Source of the DNA: Micavibrio sp.
GTDB taxonomy: Bacteria; Pseudomonadota; Alphaproteobacteria; Micavibrionales; Micavibrionaceae
Length of the DNA stretch: 33,406 bases
Assembly: GCA_019634145.1 (NCBI GenBank)
Contig: JAHQVU010000075.1
Location: forward strand, 1-33,406
Reading direction: 5' to 3'
Under the pieces are notes generated by a model. That model had not been told where the DNA came from, made no database searches, and worked only from the letters and a program-made list of their open reading frames with translations. The position numbers and the translations under genes are program-made. Position 1 is the stretch's first letter. Each line of letters opens with the position of its first letter. Positions 16,612 through 24,723 of the stretch are shown here, in pieces.

Positions 16612-18030
16612 TCAGTTGGTTTTAGCATACGGGTTTTTCGATTTTCTGACCAAAAGTCTTATCGGCACACCCGGTATATCATAATCCTTGCGCAGCCCAT
16701 TTATCAGGAAGCGCTTGTAAGCATCCGGCAACTTTTCCGGTCTAGCGCACCACAGCGCAAAAGTCGGCGGGCGCGTTTTAATTTGTGTAATATATTTCAA
16801 GCGATTTGACCGCCCACCGATTAAGGGAGCCGGGTTTTGGCTCTCCATTTTCGCCAGCCATCTGTTTAATCCTGCTGTTTTAATGCGTTTATTCCAAACG
16901 CCATAAACCCAGATAGCACGATCCAGCAATTTATTGATATTACGCCCGTTAAGCGCAGATGTTGTCTGCCATGGTAAATCACGAACCTGTGCAAGCGAGG
17001 TTTCAAATTTATGCATCAAATCGTCGAGCTTATCATCCTTCTCATCCACCTTGTCCCACTTATTAACGGCGACCAAAAGTGCCCGCCCCTCTTCGATCAC
17101 ATGGGCTGCAATTTGCACATCCTGCTTTTCCATCGGTGCGCTGCCATCAATCACCAAAATAACAATCTGTGCGAGACGGATCGCGCGCATAGAATCCTCA
17201 ACGCTCATTTTCTCGATCACGTCTTGAACCTTAGATTTTTTGCGCATACCGGCCGTATCGACTAGCTTGAATTTTCGATCGTCATATTCCCAATCCACCG
17301 CAATCGCATCACGCGTAATTCCAGCTTCAGGCCCGGTCATAACACGCTGATCTTGTACGATAGCATTGAGCAAAGTTGACTTACCGACATTTGGCCGCCC
17401 GACAATCGCAATCTTAATCGGTTTATCAGGGTCAATATCCTCTTGCGAAAACTCAAAATTCACATCCCCTTCGATCTCATCGATATCGCCAAGATTATCA
17501 AAATCACCGCGCTCATCTTCGGCGTCTTCTTCCTCCTCGGGGAAATACGGGGTCAGGGCATCATAGATATCTTCAATACCCACGCCATGTTCGGCAGAAA
17601 TACATACAGGGTCACCAAGGCCTAGTGAGTAAGATTCTGCAAATGCCGTAGCAATCGCGCGCTCATTCTCACCCTTATTTACTGCTAATATAACAGGCTT
17701 TTTTTGACGACGCAGCCATTGTGCAAAATGCTCATCCAAAGGAGTAACACCTGAGCGCCCATCAATCATAAATACAACCGCATCCGCACTTTTTAACGCG
17801 TGTTCGGTTTGCTGACGCATCCGCCCCTGGATAGAATCGTCAAAGGCTTCTTCCAACCCTGCAGTATCGATAATGCGGATCTGGCGATCAAAAATCCACC
17901 CTTCCGCCTCGCGCCAATCACGGGTCACACCCGGCCTATCATCCACGATAGCCAGCTTCTTCCCCAAAAGACGGTTGAAGAGCGTTGATTTTCCGACATT
18001 TGGTCGACCTACGAGAGCGAGAGTAAACAT
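16612..18030 (-). CDS. der: Ribosome biogenesis GTPase Der (EngA)
   Basis: A 472-residue tandem GTPase required for 50S subunit maturation. The first G domain starts at residue 5 (GRPNVGKSTLFNRL, DTAGLEE, NKGE) and the second at about residue 210 (GRPNVGKSTLLNAI, DTAGMRKKSKV, NKWD). The C-terminal KH-like domain follows (RDLPWQTTSALNGRN ... RPPTFALWC). Between the G domains is a long acidic linker (EEEEDAEDERGDFD onwards), longer and more acidic than in E. coli. Both P-loops and G4 motifs are intact. First gene of the der-mscS pair. Confidence 0.97.
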   Translation of the reverse strand: MFTLALVGRPNVGKSTLFNRLLGKKLAIVDDRPGVTRDWREAEGWIFDRQIRIIDTAGLEEAFDDSIQGRMRQQTEHALKSADAVVFMIDGRSGVTPLDEHFAQWLRRQKKPVILAVNKGENERAIATAFAESYSLGLGDPVCISAEHGVGIEDIYDALTPYFPEEEEDAEDERGDFDNLGDIDEIEGDVNFEFSQEDIDPDKPIKIAIVGRPNVGKSTLLNAIVQDQRVMTGPEAGITRDAIAVDWEYDDRKFKLVDTAGMRKKSKVQDVIEKMSVEDSMRAIRLAQIVILVIDGSAPMEKQDVQIAAHVIEEGRALLVAVNKWDKVDEKDDKLDDLMHKFETSLAQVRDLPWQTTSALNGRNINKLLDRAIWVYGVWNKRIKTAGLNRWLAKMESQNPAPLIGGRSNRLKYITQIKTRPPTFALWCARPEKLPDAYKRFLINGLRKDYDIPGVPIRLLVRKSKNPYAKTN

Positions 18031-18099
18031 GATCCAGACTTTTACACTTCATATACCGCTATGTCCAGAACTACAGCCCTGATAAAGCATATAAAAAAC

Positions 18100-18125
18100 A
18101 AAAAAGCCGCCCATATTAGAGCGGC
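18100..18125 (-). terminator. Intrinsic terminator downstream of the small lipoprotein gene
   Basis: On the minus strand GCCGC (18125-18121) pairs with GCGGC (18110-18106) around a 10-base loop and is followed by six T (18105-18100). A GC-rich stem with a clean T run is the canonical form. It ends the transcript of the 18158-18337 gene before der. Confidence 0.75.
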
Positions 18126-18132
18126 CCTTCGC

Positions 18133-18148
18133 GGTTATATATATAACC
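18133..18148. repeat. Perfect 16-bp AT-rich palindrome
   Basis: GGTTATATATATAACC is its own reverse complement. It lies between the stop codon of the small lipoprotein (18158) and its terminator stem (18125). It may form a second hairpin in the 3' UTR or be a protein-binding site. Confidence 0.6.
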
Positions 18149-18157
18149 TTAAATGAA

Positions 18158-18337
18158 TTACTTCATTTGTGTTTGTGTGAACACCTGCTCACCCGAAGAA
18201 ACAGGAGCGGCTGCGCCCTCTACTTCACCAGCTGTACGGCTTTTAGCGTAGCTTGCGCCAGAGTGGTCTGTTGAACCACAAGCAGAAAGAGCTAGAGCTG
18301 CACCAACAATGCACAATGTAGTTGCAAAAGTTTTCAT
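18158..18337 (-). CDS. Small predicted lipoprotein (59 aa)
   Basis: A 59-residue gene too short for usual ORF cut-offs. It begins MKTFATTLCIVGAALALSAC, a complete lipoprotein signal with lipobox LSAC (C20), so the mature part is only 40 residues of polar, Ala/Ser/Gly-rich sequence ending QTQMK. AGAGG stands 5-6 bases before the ATG, and a clear intrinsic terminator follows, which together argue for a real single-gene transcript. The mature sequence has no motif I recognise. It resembles in size the small entericidin-like or Lpp-like lipoproteins but lacks their sequence. Context: between the amidase and der genes. Confidence 0.75.
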   Translation of the reverse strand: MKTFATTLCIVGAALALSACGSTDHSGASYAKSRTAGEVEGAAAPVSSGEQVFTQTQMK

Positions 18338-18530
18338 ATCGACCTCTTGATTATTACGTTGTTAATTTAAGAAAAACCAACACCCTCCACCATGGAAGAC
18401 TTGAATTTATTCTCTCTTCTTATACACAAGTGATGCCAGCTTGCACACTGTTTTTCAAGGGCTTTTTCTCTTTTATTTCCGACAGTTAAAAACTGTTGCA
18501 AAAATACATCATGCGATCAATTTATGAAAA

Positions 18531-19772
18531 TTATTCTCGCGCATTTTTGCGGACTTGCTCAAAATAAGCATCTATTCCCTGCCTCATAGCCACAGCAAAT
18601 TTCCTCCTAAATGCATTGCTATTAAGTTTTCGGGCTTCCGACGAATTAGAGACAAACCCTGATTCTATGAGAACAGACGGGATATCCGGAGCCTTTAAAA
18701 CAGCAAACCCCGCATAACGGTGCGGATTAACCAACATACCAACACCATGATTAGGAAGCACATTCACAAGCTTTCCAGCAAAAAACTTGGATTGGTTCAT
18801 TGTATCCCTTCGCGCAAGATCAACCAGAATATCAACGACCTCTTGATCCTCAACACTCAAATCAATACCCGCAATCAAATCGACCTTATTTTCACGCGCC
18901 GCCAATTTCGCTGTCTGCGCATCAGAGGCTTTTTCGGATAAGGTATAAACAGAAGCACCACGCGTTGAAGAATTCTCAACCGCGTCCGCATGGATGGATA
19001 CAAAAAGGTCCGCACTATGGCTTCGCGCAAATTTCACACGATCATGCAGCTTGATAAAACGATCATCATCACGCGTCATCACCACATTATAACGCCCCGT
19101 GCCAGCAAGTTCATCGCGTAAAACCTTTGCCAGTGCGAGGACTATATTCTTCTCATGCAAACCTGTTGCTTTACTAATCGCACCGGGATCAACCCCACCA
19201 TGCCCGGGATCAATCACAATTAAAGGCTTTTCAATAACAGAGCTGACTTTAGGCGGGCTTACCGTTGATGGAACAGTTCCGGCTATACGAGTATTTACAG
19301 CGGGTACAGGAGCTTTAGGGTTATTCGTATCAAGCGTACCGAAAACACGCCCCTTCTCTTGATTAAAACTGCCCGCATTACTCTTTGAAAAATCTATAAC
19401 CAAGCGATTAGGCTTACCGCTCGCAGCTGGTAAAACAAATGCACTTTGAATGCTAATTGGACGATTAACATCTATCACCACGCGTGATACACCGCTTTTT
19501 AATGCACCGTGCCTAATCCCAGTAATACCTGCAAATCCGGGGTGGGACACCTTGCCTGCCGCCCAATTGAAACTCGGCAAATCCACGACGATTCGATAGG
19601 GATTATCAATAACAAATGCCAAAAAATCCGAAGACGCACTCATCTCGACAACCATACGCACTTTATTATCATGCTGCCCGAAGCGCACGGACGACAAATC
19701 CAGCGCATGCGCAGCCAACGGCATAAATCCGAAAATGAACAGGCAAACAAAAATCGCCAGATGTTTTTTCAT
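18531..19772 (-). CDS. amiC: N-acetylmuramoyl-L-alanine amidase with AMIN domain
   Basis: A 413-residue periplasmic hydrolase that cleaves the lactyl-peptide bond of peptidoglycan during cell separation. Signal peptide: MKKHLAIFVCLFIF...AAHA. The AMIN domain covers residues about 25-130 (VRFGQHDNKVRMVVEMS, DNPYRIVVDLPSF), normally used for septal or peptidoglycan targeting. A Thr/Pro/Val linker follows, then an Amidase_3 domain from VIDPGHGGVDPGA with zinc ligands H (DPGHGG), E (GLHEKNI) and H (SIHADA) and the catalytic E in LIESGFVSN. The frame extends to a TTG at 19799, but the ATG at 19772 gives the signal peptide. Its usual activator would be an EnvC/NlpD-type protein, not present here. 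Confidence 0.93.
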   Translation of the reverse strand: MKKHLAIFVCLFIFGFMPLAAHALDLSSVRFGQHDNKVRMVVEMSASSDFLAFVIDNPYRIVVDLPSFNWAAGKVSHPGFAGITGIRHGALKSGVSRVVIDVNRPISIQSAFVLPAASGKPNRLVIDFSKSNAGSFNQEKGRVFGTLDTNNPKAPVPAVNTRIAGTVPSTVSPPKVSSVIEKPLIVIDPGHGGVDPGAISKATGLHEKNIVLALAKVLRDELAGTGRYNVVMTRDDDRFIKLHDRVKFARSHSADLFVSIHADAVENSSTRGASVYTLSEKASDAQTAKLAARENKVDLIAGIDLSVEDQEVVDILVDLARRDTMNQSKFFAGKLVNVLPNHGVGMLVNPHRYAGFAVLKAPDIPSVLIESGFVSNSSEARKLNSNAFRRKFAVAMRQGIDAYFEQVRKNARE

Positions 19773-19896
19773 AGACGTAAGAGACAAATTAACAACCAAT
19801 TAGAATTGTGGGAACACCCAAGAGATCAATACACTTACAGCATATTAAATTTAAAGGTCTCATGACAAGGGAATGCTAATAAAATAAAAAAATTTA

Positions 19897-21294
19897 TTAT
19901 TGCCCCACAGCAGCAAGTGCTTCATCACGGGCGGCTGCAGCCTTCTTACAATGCACACGGCTCCATAAGTGAACACCAATCCCGCTCACTAGATTCATAA
20001 GCGCGATAGAGACAAACACGCCTATGACCCCATTAAGCATACCTCCAATATAAGCTGCAGGCAGCGCCAGAACCAAGGCACGGATAATAATGATCATAAA
20101 GGCATATTTCGGCTGCCCTATTGCATTAAAGGAAGACGCCCAGCCAAATACAATATTGCCGATACCGTAAGTAATAGGGACGATGTAGAAAAACTTAACC
20201 GTGTACTCTATCACTGTCACATCATCTGTAAAACTGCGCGCTATCGGCTCGGCAAAAATCGCCAGAATTACAGCGCAAATCGCTGACCAGACGAGGTTAA
20301 TGAGAATAGAAAGATTAATCGTTTCATCAACACGCGCATAAATTTTCGCCCCCCAATTTTGGCCGATTATTGGCGCCATAGAGGTAGCGAGCGCAATAAT
20401 CACCAACATAGCGAGTGCCTCGACCCGCCCCGCCACACCGAATGCGGCCACAGCCTGCGCGCCCTCTGCCGCTAAAAGCGCCGTAATAATGGTCATAGAG
20501 AGAGGCACAACGGTATTAGCGATGCCCGCAGGTATAGCAATCACAGCCAAACGCTTCATCGAATCCTTAAATTTATCAAGGTGCAAACTATCAACGGCCA
20601 TCATCTTCAACGGCACTATGATCGCATAAAGTGCATATATAGCCCCGACTATAAAAGCTACTAATGTCGCCACAGCGGCGCCCTTTACACCCATTTCAGG
20701 AAAACCCCACAGTCCAAAAACCAGCAAGGGATCAAGCGCAAGATTCACAAGCGCAATCACGCTCATCACTAGAGCCGGCGTCACGGTATCACCGCCCGCA
20801 CGCATCGCAGAATTCACCTTAGTAAGCGCGAGCACACACACCGCCACCAGCCATAACGGCATGTATTCTTTAATGACCGGATAAGTCACCTCATCCGCGC
20901 CCATCGCATAAAATATATGCTCTAAATGCACATAAGTTACAGCTGCGACAATAACGGTCACAATAAAGCCGGTGACCGTGCCGTGCAGAACAATCCTGCG
21001 CATATCATCATAACGCTTCTCGCCGATTAGCCGCGCCACAACAGAAGACATGGCAATATTAAAACCAAACACCAAATGCGAAATCAGCATGGTGACGGGA
21101 AAGGTAAAAGAGATGCCCGCCAGCGTGTCAGTATCACCCCAAACAGAAATAAAATACACGTCCGCCAATTGAACAAATATTACCGCGAACAGCCCCCAAA
21201 TCATCGGTAAAGTCAATCTGACCAAGTGTTTTCTGATTGGACCGTTGGTCAAGTCACCCTTGGAGGAATTATAAGTAGGTTCGCGCTTTTTCAT
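19897..21294 (-). CDS. MATE family efflux transporter
   Basis: A 465-residue polytopic membrane protein, usual length for MATE, with about 12 helices arranged as two six-helix halves. Family features include LTLPMIWGLFAVIFVQLADVYFIS at the first helix (D in the conserved VD-type position), a mid-protein repeat start RLAVIAIPAGIANTVVPLS, and ATSMAPIIGQNWGA in the second half. These exporters use Na+ or H+ gradients to expel cationic drugs or metabolites. Substrate cannot be inferred. It is divergent from the RTX gene across a 184-base AT-rich gap. No operon partner. Confidence 0.93.
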   Translation of the reverse strand: MKKREPTYNSSKGDLTNGPIRKHLVRLTLPMIWGLFAVIFVQLADVYFISVWGDTDTLAGISFTFPVTMLISHLVFGFNIAMSSVVARLIGEKRYDDMRRIVLHGTVTGFIVTVIVAAVTYVHLEHIFYAMGADEVTYPVIKEYMPLWLVAVCVLALTKVNSAMRAGGDTVTPALVMSVIALVNLALDPLLVFGLWGFPEMGVKGAAVATLVAFIVGAIYALYAIIVPLKMMAVDSLHLDKFKDSMKRLAVIAIPAGIANTVVPLSMTIITALLAAEGAQAVAAFGVAGRVEALAMLVIIALATSMAPIIGQNWGAKIYARVDETINLSILINLVWSAICAVILAIFAEPIARSFTDDVTVIEYTVKFFYIVPITYGIGNIVFGWASSFNAIGQPKYAFMIIIIRALVLALPAAYIGGMLNGVIGVFVSIALMNLVSGIGVHLWSRVHCKKAAAARDEALAAVGQ

Positions 21295-21478
21295 CCCCTC
21301 ATCCTTAGCCCTGCACCGCTAGAGGCGCAAGGGGAGATTTAAGAAAAATCTAATTAGTTATTTTTTTTATTAAAAAAAAGATATTTACATAAAATTTTAA
21401 CTTTTTAACATTAGCATTAAATGATGTGAACATAATTAATGATAATAAAAATCTAAACAGGGTATTGGGGAACTACAA

Positions 21479-23173
21479 ATGGCAACAAATAATAACGATT
21501 TTATCTTTTTTTCAGGCAGCATACAAACACTTTCCGTGCTGTTGGAAAATCCTTACAGCGAAACACAAATTACAATAGATGGTGATTACCATATCAGCAA
21601 CGACGAATATGACGGGTTGGGGGGCGTAGACCGTCTATATATGTCACAAAACGATGATTTCATCTCGTTGATCAGCCTGACAGATAACAATACGGGTATG
21701 CAGCTCATTAAAAATATCGAGGCCTTCTACGCTCAAAGTGGTGGCGATATCATCAACCTCGCCCATGAAACCATCGAATATGGCGATGTGTCACTTTTTG
21801 GCGGCAATGGGGACGATATCCTCTGGAGCAATATCGGTAATGACACTATCATTGGTCTTGGTGGAGATGATTTGATCGATGGCGGCCCCGGGGATGACCA
21901 CCTAAGCGGCTATAATGACAACGACCAAATTTACGGCGGTAAAGGTAATGACTTTATTGATGGCGGCGCAAGCGATGACATCCTTTACGGAGGAACATCT
22001 CTCGGTCTATGGCAATATGATAAAAGCTTTATAGATTCCATCAGCTTCCCGGAACTAAAATCTAGCGTTAATATAGAAAACCTGATGCCACCGGGCACCG
22101 ATTCACTGGGCATTAATGCAGATAACTTAACCTTGGCAACTGACGCTACAGCCACACTGACCTTTGTTGAGGGCTATGCAGGCTATAACAATTCTCTCGG
22201 GCTATACTCAATCGCAGAAGACGGCACAATCCAGATGGGCCAGATGCTCTGGGCTAATGTTAAGACAGCTGGCTATGGCGTCAGCCATGAAATTGATCTG
22301 CCACTCGGCGCGGATGGCGGTCAGTTCGGTTTCTTTATTATTGCCGACGGTGATCGTAAAAATTCGGGCTATAATGACTTAGACATTACCGAAGAGGGCA
22401 ATATCAAATTTGTCTATGATTTCGGTGGAGCGAACGAGCGGGCGGCCACGATCCACGATGATGGTACACTTGTCTCTGTCGTCTATGATGATGGCAGCAC
22501 CATTTCCAAACTCAGCGGCCATCACTATCATACGACCGCGCGTGGCGATAGCGCGGACATTAATTCCGACAACCTCAACCACGCGGTTTCAGGTCTAGCT
22601 GACTCCAGCAACCCTGAAATCTTGCGCATTGGTTTCGAAGATCTCTTTAATTGGGGCGATGCCGATTTCGAAGACGTTCTCTTCGATCTTGATATCAACC
22701 GCATCCATGTGGATTCCACCGAAACAGGCGCTGACACCCTAATCGCAGGACAGGGGAATGACTATCTTTACGGCGAAGGCGGCGATGACATTCTGGCCTT
22801 CGGGATGGGGCTGGATCACGCCTATGGCGGCAGCGGATCGGATATGTTCTATCTCGACTACACTTTTTTGCACGATGGCCTAAATTTAAAAATGTTCGAC
22901 ACCCTTGTTGATCAGATTTACGACTTTGATGCGGGCGAAGGCGATACAATTAACATCCATGATCTTCTGCAACAATATGACCCGCTCGCCGATGCTATCG
23001 ATGATTTTGTACGCTTGGTCGATAATGGCGGCAACACAGAAATTCAGGCCGATATTGACGGCGGCGGCGATAATTTCGTAACTTATGCACTTATAGTCGG
23101 AGGCACTGGCGGAGCCGATCTGGCAGATCTGATAACATCAGGCAATGTCATTAATCAGGAAATGACGATCTAA
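21479..23173 (+). CDS. RTX calcium-binding protein with DUF4114 domain and type I secretion C-terminus
   Basis: A 564-residue acidic secreted protein without an N-terminal signal peptide. RTX nonapeptide repeats (GGxGxDxU type) appear at about residues 106-185 (GGNGDDILW, GGDDLIDGGPGDDHLSG, GGKGNDFIDGG) and again at about 416-460 (GQGNDYLYGEGGDDIL, GGSGSDMFYL). Between them is a DUF4114-like domain (LGLYSIAEDGTI ... GQFGFFIIADG ... IGFEDLFNWGDADFEDVLFDL). The C-terminus (DQIYDFDAGEGDTINIHDLLQQYDP, DNGGNTEIQADIDGGGDNF) matches the type I secretion target domain class found in large RTX adhesins. Export through an ABC/MFP/TolC system is expected; none is encoded here. GGGGAA precedes the ATG. 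Confidence 0.85.
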   Translation: MATNNNDFIFFSGSIQTLSVLLENPYSETQITIDGDYHISNDEYDGLGGVDRLYMSQNDDFISLISLTDNNTGMQLIKNIEAFYAQSGGDIINLAHETIEYGDVSLFGGNGDDILWSNIGNDTIIGLGGDDLIDGGPGDDHLSGYNDNDQIYGGKGNDFIDGGASDDILYGGTSLGLWQYDKSFIDSISFPELKSSVNIENLMPPGTDSLGINADNLTLATDATATLTFVEGYAGYNNSLGLYSIAEDGTIQMGQMLWANVKTAGYGVSHEIDLPLGADGGQFGFFIIADGDRKNSGYNDLDITEEGNIKFVYDFGGANERAATIHDDGTLVSVVYDDGSTISKLSGHHYHTTARGDSADINSDNLNHAVSGLADSSNPEILRIGFEDLFNWGDADFEDVLFDLDINRIHVDSTETGADTLIAGQGNDYLYGEGGDDILAFGMGLDHAYGGSGSDMFYLDYTFLHDGLNLKMFDTLVDQIYDFDAGEGDTINIHDLLQQYDPLADAIDDFVRLVDNGGNTEIQADIDGGGDNFVTYALIVGGTGGADLADLITSGNVINQEMTI

Positions 23174-23215
23174 AACTGCTTTTCAGACGACCTTTAAAAC
23201 GTTATCTTCAAGGCC

Positions 23216-24235
23216 ATGAGCAAAACGGCCTTGAAAACTCTCTTTATTCCACTTGAAAACACCAGCGTTGAATGGCCCTCTGCGCCCGGAAGCGCAGGCT
23301 TTTACCATGCGGGTATACATCCTTTTTTACGCGGCATCGCAACCGAAACACTAAGTGCCGCCCAACCCTTCCAACCTCATGCCGAGCCTCTCACAACCCA
23401 AGGCATAGAGGTTAATAGCGCACCCGAAGAAATTAGCGGCCCTTTGTCGCTCGCCCTTATCAACCTCCCCAAAAGCAGAATTGAAAGCGAATATCTCATC
23501 GCACACGCGCTACAAAACCTTGGACCAGAAGGCACTTTAATGGCTGCCGCAGATAATAGAGCTGGCGGCAATCGTATCGAAAAAACATTTCGCGAATTTG
23601 GGATAGAGCAATACCACTCTGTTTCTAAAAACAAAGCCCGCGTCGTATGGGGCACGCCCTCCTCCATCAATCAAGTTAAATGCGAGGCCGCCCTTAAAGC
23701 CGGTGCTCTACAAAACCTCAACGGGACATGGACGCAAGCAGGTATATTCGGCTGGAACAAGATCGACCGCGGCTCATTCATTCTGTCGGATGTAATCGAA
23801 AACTTGACCGGTAAGGGCGCTGATTTCGGCTGCGGATACGGCTTCTTGTCTCTCAGTGCCCTGCATCAAAACCCCGCAATAACCTCCCTCATATGCGCCG
23901 AGGCCGACGCCCGCGCCCTTAAATGCGCCGAGAAAAATCTTGCCGAATTTGCTGGAAAAGCTCGCTTTGACTGGATCGACCTCTCCCGCGAAACCCCTTA
24001 TAAAAACCTCGATTTCATCCTGATGAACCCCCCCTTTCATGAGGGAAAAAAGACCGCCCCAACACTTGGGATCGCCTTCATAGAAAATGCACATAAAGCG
24101 TTGCGCAAGGGCGGCACGCTTCATATGGTCGCCAACTCGCATCTTCCTTATGAAAGACCGCTCGAAAGCCTCTTCACAAAAACCCAGAAAATATATGAGG
24201 GCGAGGGTTTCAAGGTTTTTTCAGCCATCAAATAA
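23216..24235 (+). CDS. RsmC-like class I methyltransferase (probable rRNA guanine-N2)
   Basis: A 339-residue two-domain protein. The C-terminal half carries a SAM-binding fold: GADFGCGYGFLSLSAL (motif I, about residues 200-215), an acidic second-strand end (CAEADARAL), and the catalytic NPPFHEG typical of N2-guanine and related methyltransferases. The N-terminal half is a degenerate methyltransferase-like domain, the duplication seen in RsmC and RlmG. In E. coli RsmC methylates 16S rRNA G1207 and RlmG 23S G1835. Which one applies here cannot be decided from sequence alone. It follows the RTX gene by 42 bases and is closed by a terminator. Confidence 0.82.
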   Translation: MSKTALKTLFIPLENTSVEWPSAPGSAGFYHAGIHPFLRGIATETLSAAQPFQPHAEPLTTQGIEVNSAPEEISGPLSLALINLPKSRIESEYLIAHALQNLGPEGTLMAAADNRAGGNRIEKTFREFGIEQYHSVSKNKARVVWGTPSSINQVKCEAALKAGALQNLNGTWTQAGIFGWNKIDRGSFILSDVIENLTGKGADFGCGYGFLSLSALHQNPAITSLICAEADARALKCAEKNLAEFAGKARFDWIDLSRETPYKNLDFILMNPPFHEGKKTAPTLGIAFIENAHKALRKGGTLHMVANSHLPYERPLESLFTKTQKIYEGEGFKVFSAIK

Positions 24236-24243
24236 CCACCCCT

Positions 24244-24267
24244 AACCGCCAATTTTCACGGTTTTTT
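24244..24267 (+). terminator. Intrinsic terminator after the RsmC-like gene
   Basis: AACCG (24244-24248) pairs with CGGTT (24259-24263) around a 10-base loop, with six T at 24262-24267. The stem is short but the T run is clean. Confidence 0.55.
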
Positions 24268-24277
24268 GTAATTAGGC

Positions 24278-24309
24278 TTGACAAGCCCCGCCTAAAAAAG
24301 CCATATAAC
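24278..24309 (+). promoter_or_regulatory. Putative promoter of the two tRNA genes
   Basis: TTGACA (24278-24283) is a perfect -35. The -10 is either CATATA (24302-24307, 18-base spacer) or TATAAC (24304-24309, 20-base spacer). It lies about 25 bases before the first tRNA. Confidence 0.5.
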
Positions 24310-24332
24310 GAGCATTATTTTACCCTTGTTGT

Positions 24333-24408
24333 GGCGGTGTAGCTCAGGGGTTAGAGCAGAGGAATCATAATCCTTGTGTCGGGAGTTCAAATCTCTCCAC
24401 CGCTACCA
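24333..24408 (+). tRNA. tRNA-Met (CAT), elongator type
   Basis: A 76-base cloverleaf with encoded CCA. Acceptor GGCGGTG/CACCGCT (G1-U72 wobble), D arm GCTC/GAGC with an 8-base loop, anticodon stem GAGGA/TCCTT with CAT at 24366-24368, T arm GGGAG-TTCAAAT-CTCTC, discriminator A. The anticodon stem lacks the three G-C pairs of initiator tRNA, so it is an elongator. A tRNA-Ile2 with lysidine-modified CAT cannot be excluded. Confidence 0.9.
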
Positions 24409-24436
24409 CTTTTCTACGAAAAACTCTTCTCCTTCA

Positions 24437-24513
24437 GGCTCTGTAGCTCAGCGGTTAGAGCATCGGGGCCACAAGCCCTTTGGTCGCAAGTTCGAATCTT
24501 GCCAGAGCCGCCA
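24437..24513 (+). tRNA. tRNA-like gene with an abnormal anticodon arm; identity undetermined
   Basis: Acceptor GGCTCTG/CAGAGCC pairs perfectly with discriminator G and encoded CCA. The D arm GCTC-AGCGGTTA-GAGC and the T arm GCAAG-TTCGAAT-CTTGC are canonical. Between them are 24 bases instead of the 23 seen in the neighbouring tRNA-Met, and they do not make a normal anticodon arm. Either GGGG/CCCT leaves a 7-base loop CCACAAG with C instead of U at position 33, or GGGGC/GCCCT leaves a 5-base loop CACAA. Read literally the anticodon would be ACA, which bacteria do not normally use. It may be a pseudo-tRNA, a variant, or carry an inverted loop. It lies 28 bases after tRNA-Met, probably in one transcript. 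Confidence 0.65.
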
Positions 24514-24687
24514 CACCCATACTTTTGGCCGTGTTCGACGGTAATGGGTATGACGGAGGAAAGGCTACGAAAATTGCGGCATCCACAATCTCTAAAAACC
24601 CACATATCCTTGGCATTTTGGCCTAGCACACCAGCGGATTAGCGCACACACGCATGCATTTTTTGTGCGGTGCACCACCTTATCCAT

Positions 24688-24717
24688 TTGATACTACCCC
24701 CTTGAAAATATTACAAT
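24688..24717 (+). promoter_or_regulatory. Putative acs promoter that places the transcript start at the ATG
   Basis: TTGATA (24688-24693), an 18-base spacer and TACAAT (24712-24717). Initiation 6-7 bases downstream falls on or next to the acs ATG at 24724. The remaining gap after the tRNA (24514-24687) shows no gene or convincing terminator. Confidence 0.5.
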
Positions 24718-24723
24718 AATAAG

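Noticed and set aside
24514-24550. ACCCAT ... ATGGGT hairpin after the second tRNA as a terminator
   Set aside because: The stem has a bulge, the loop is long and no T run follows.
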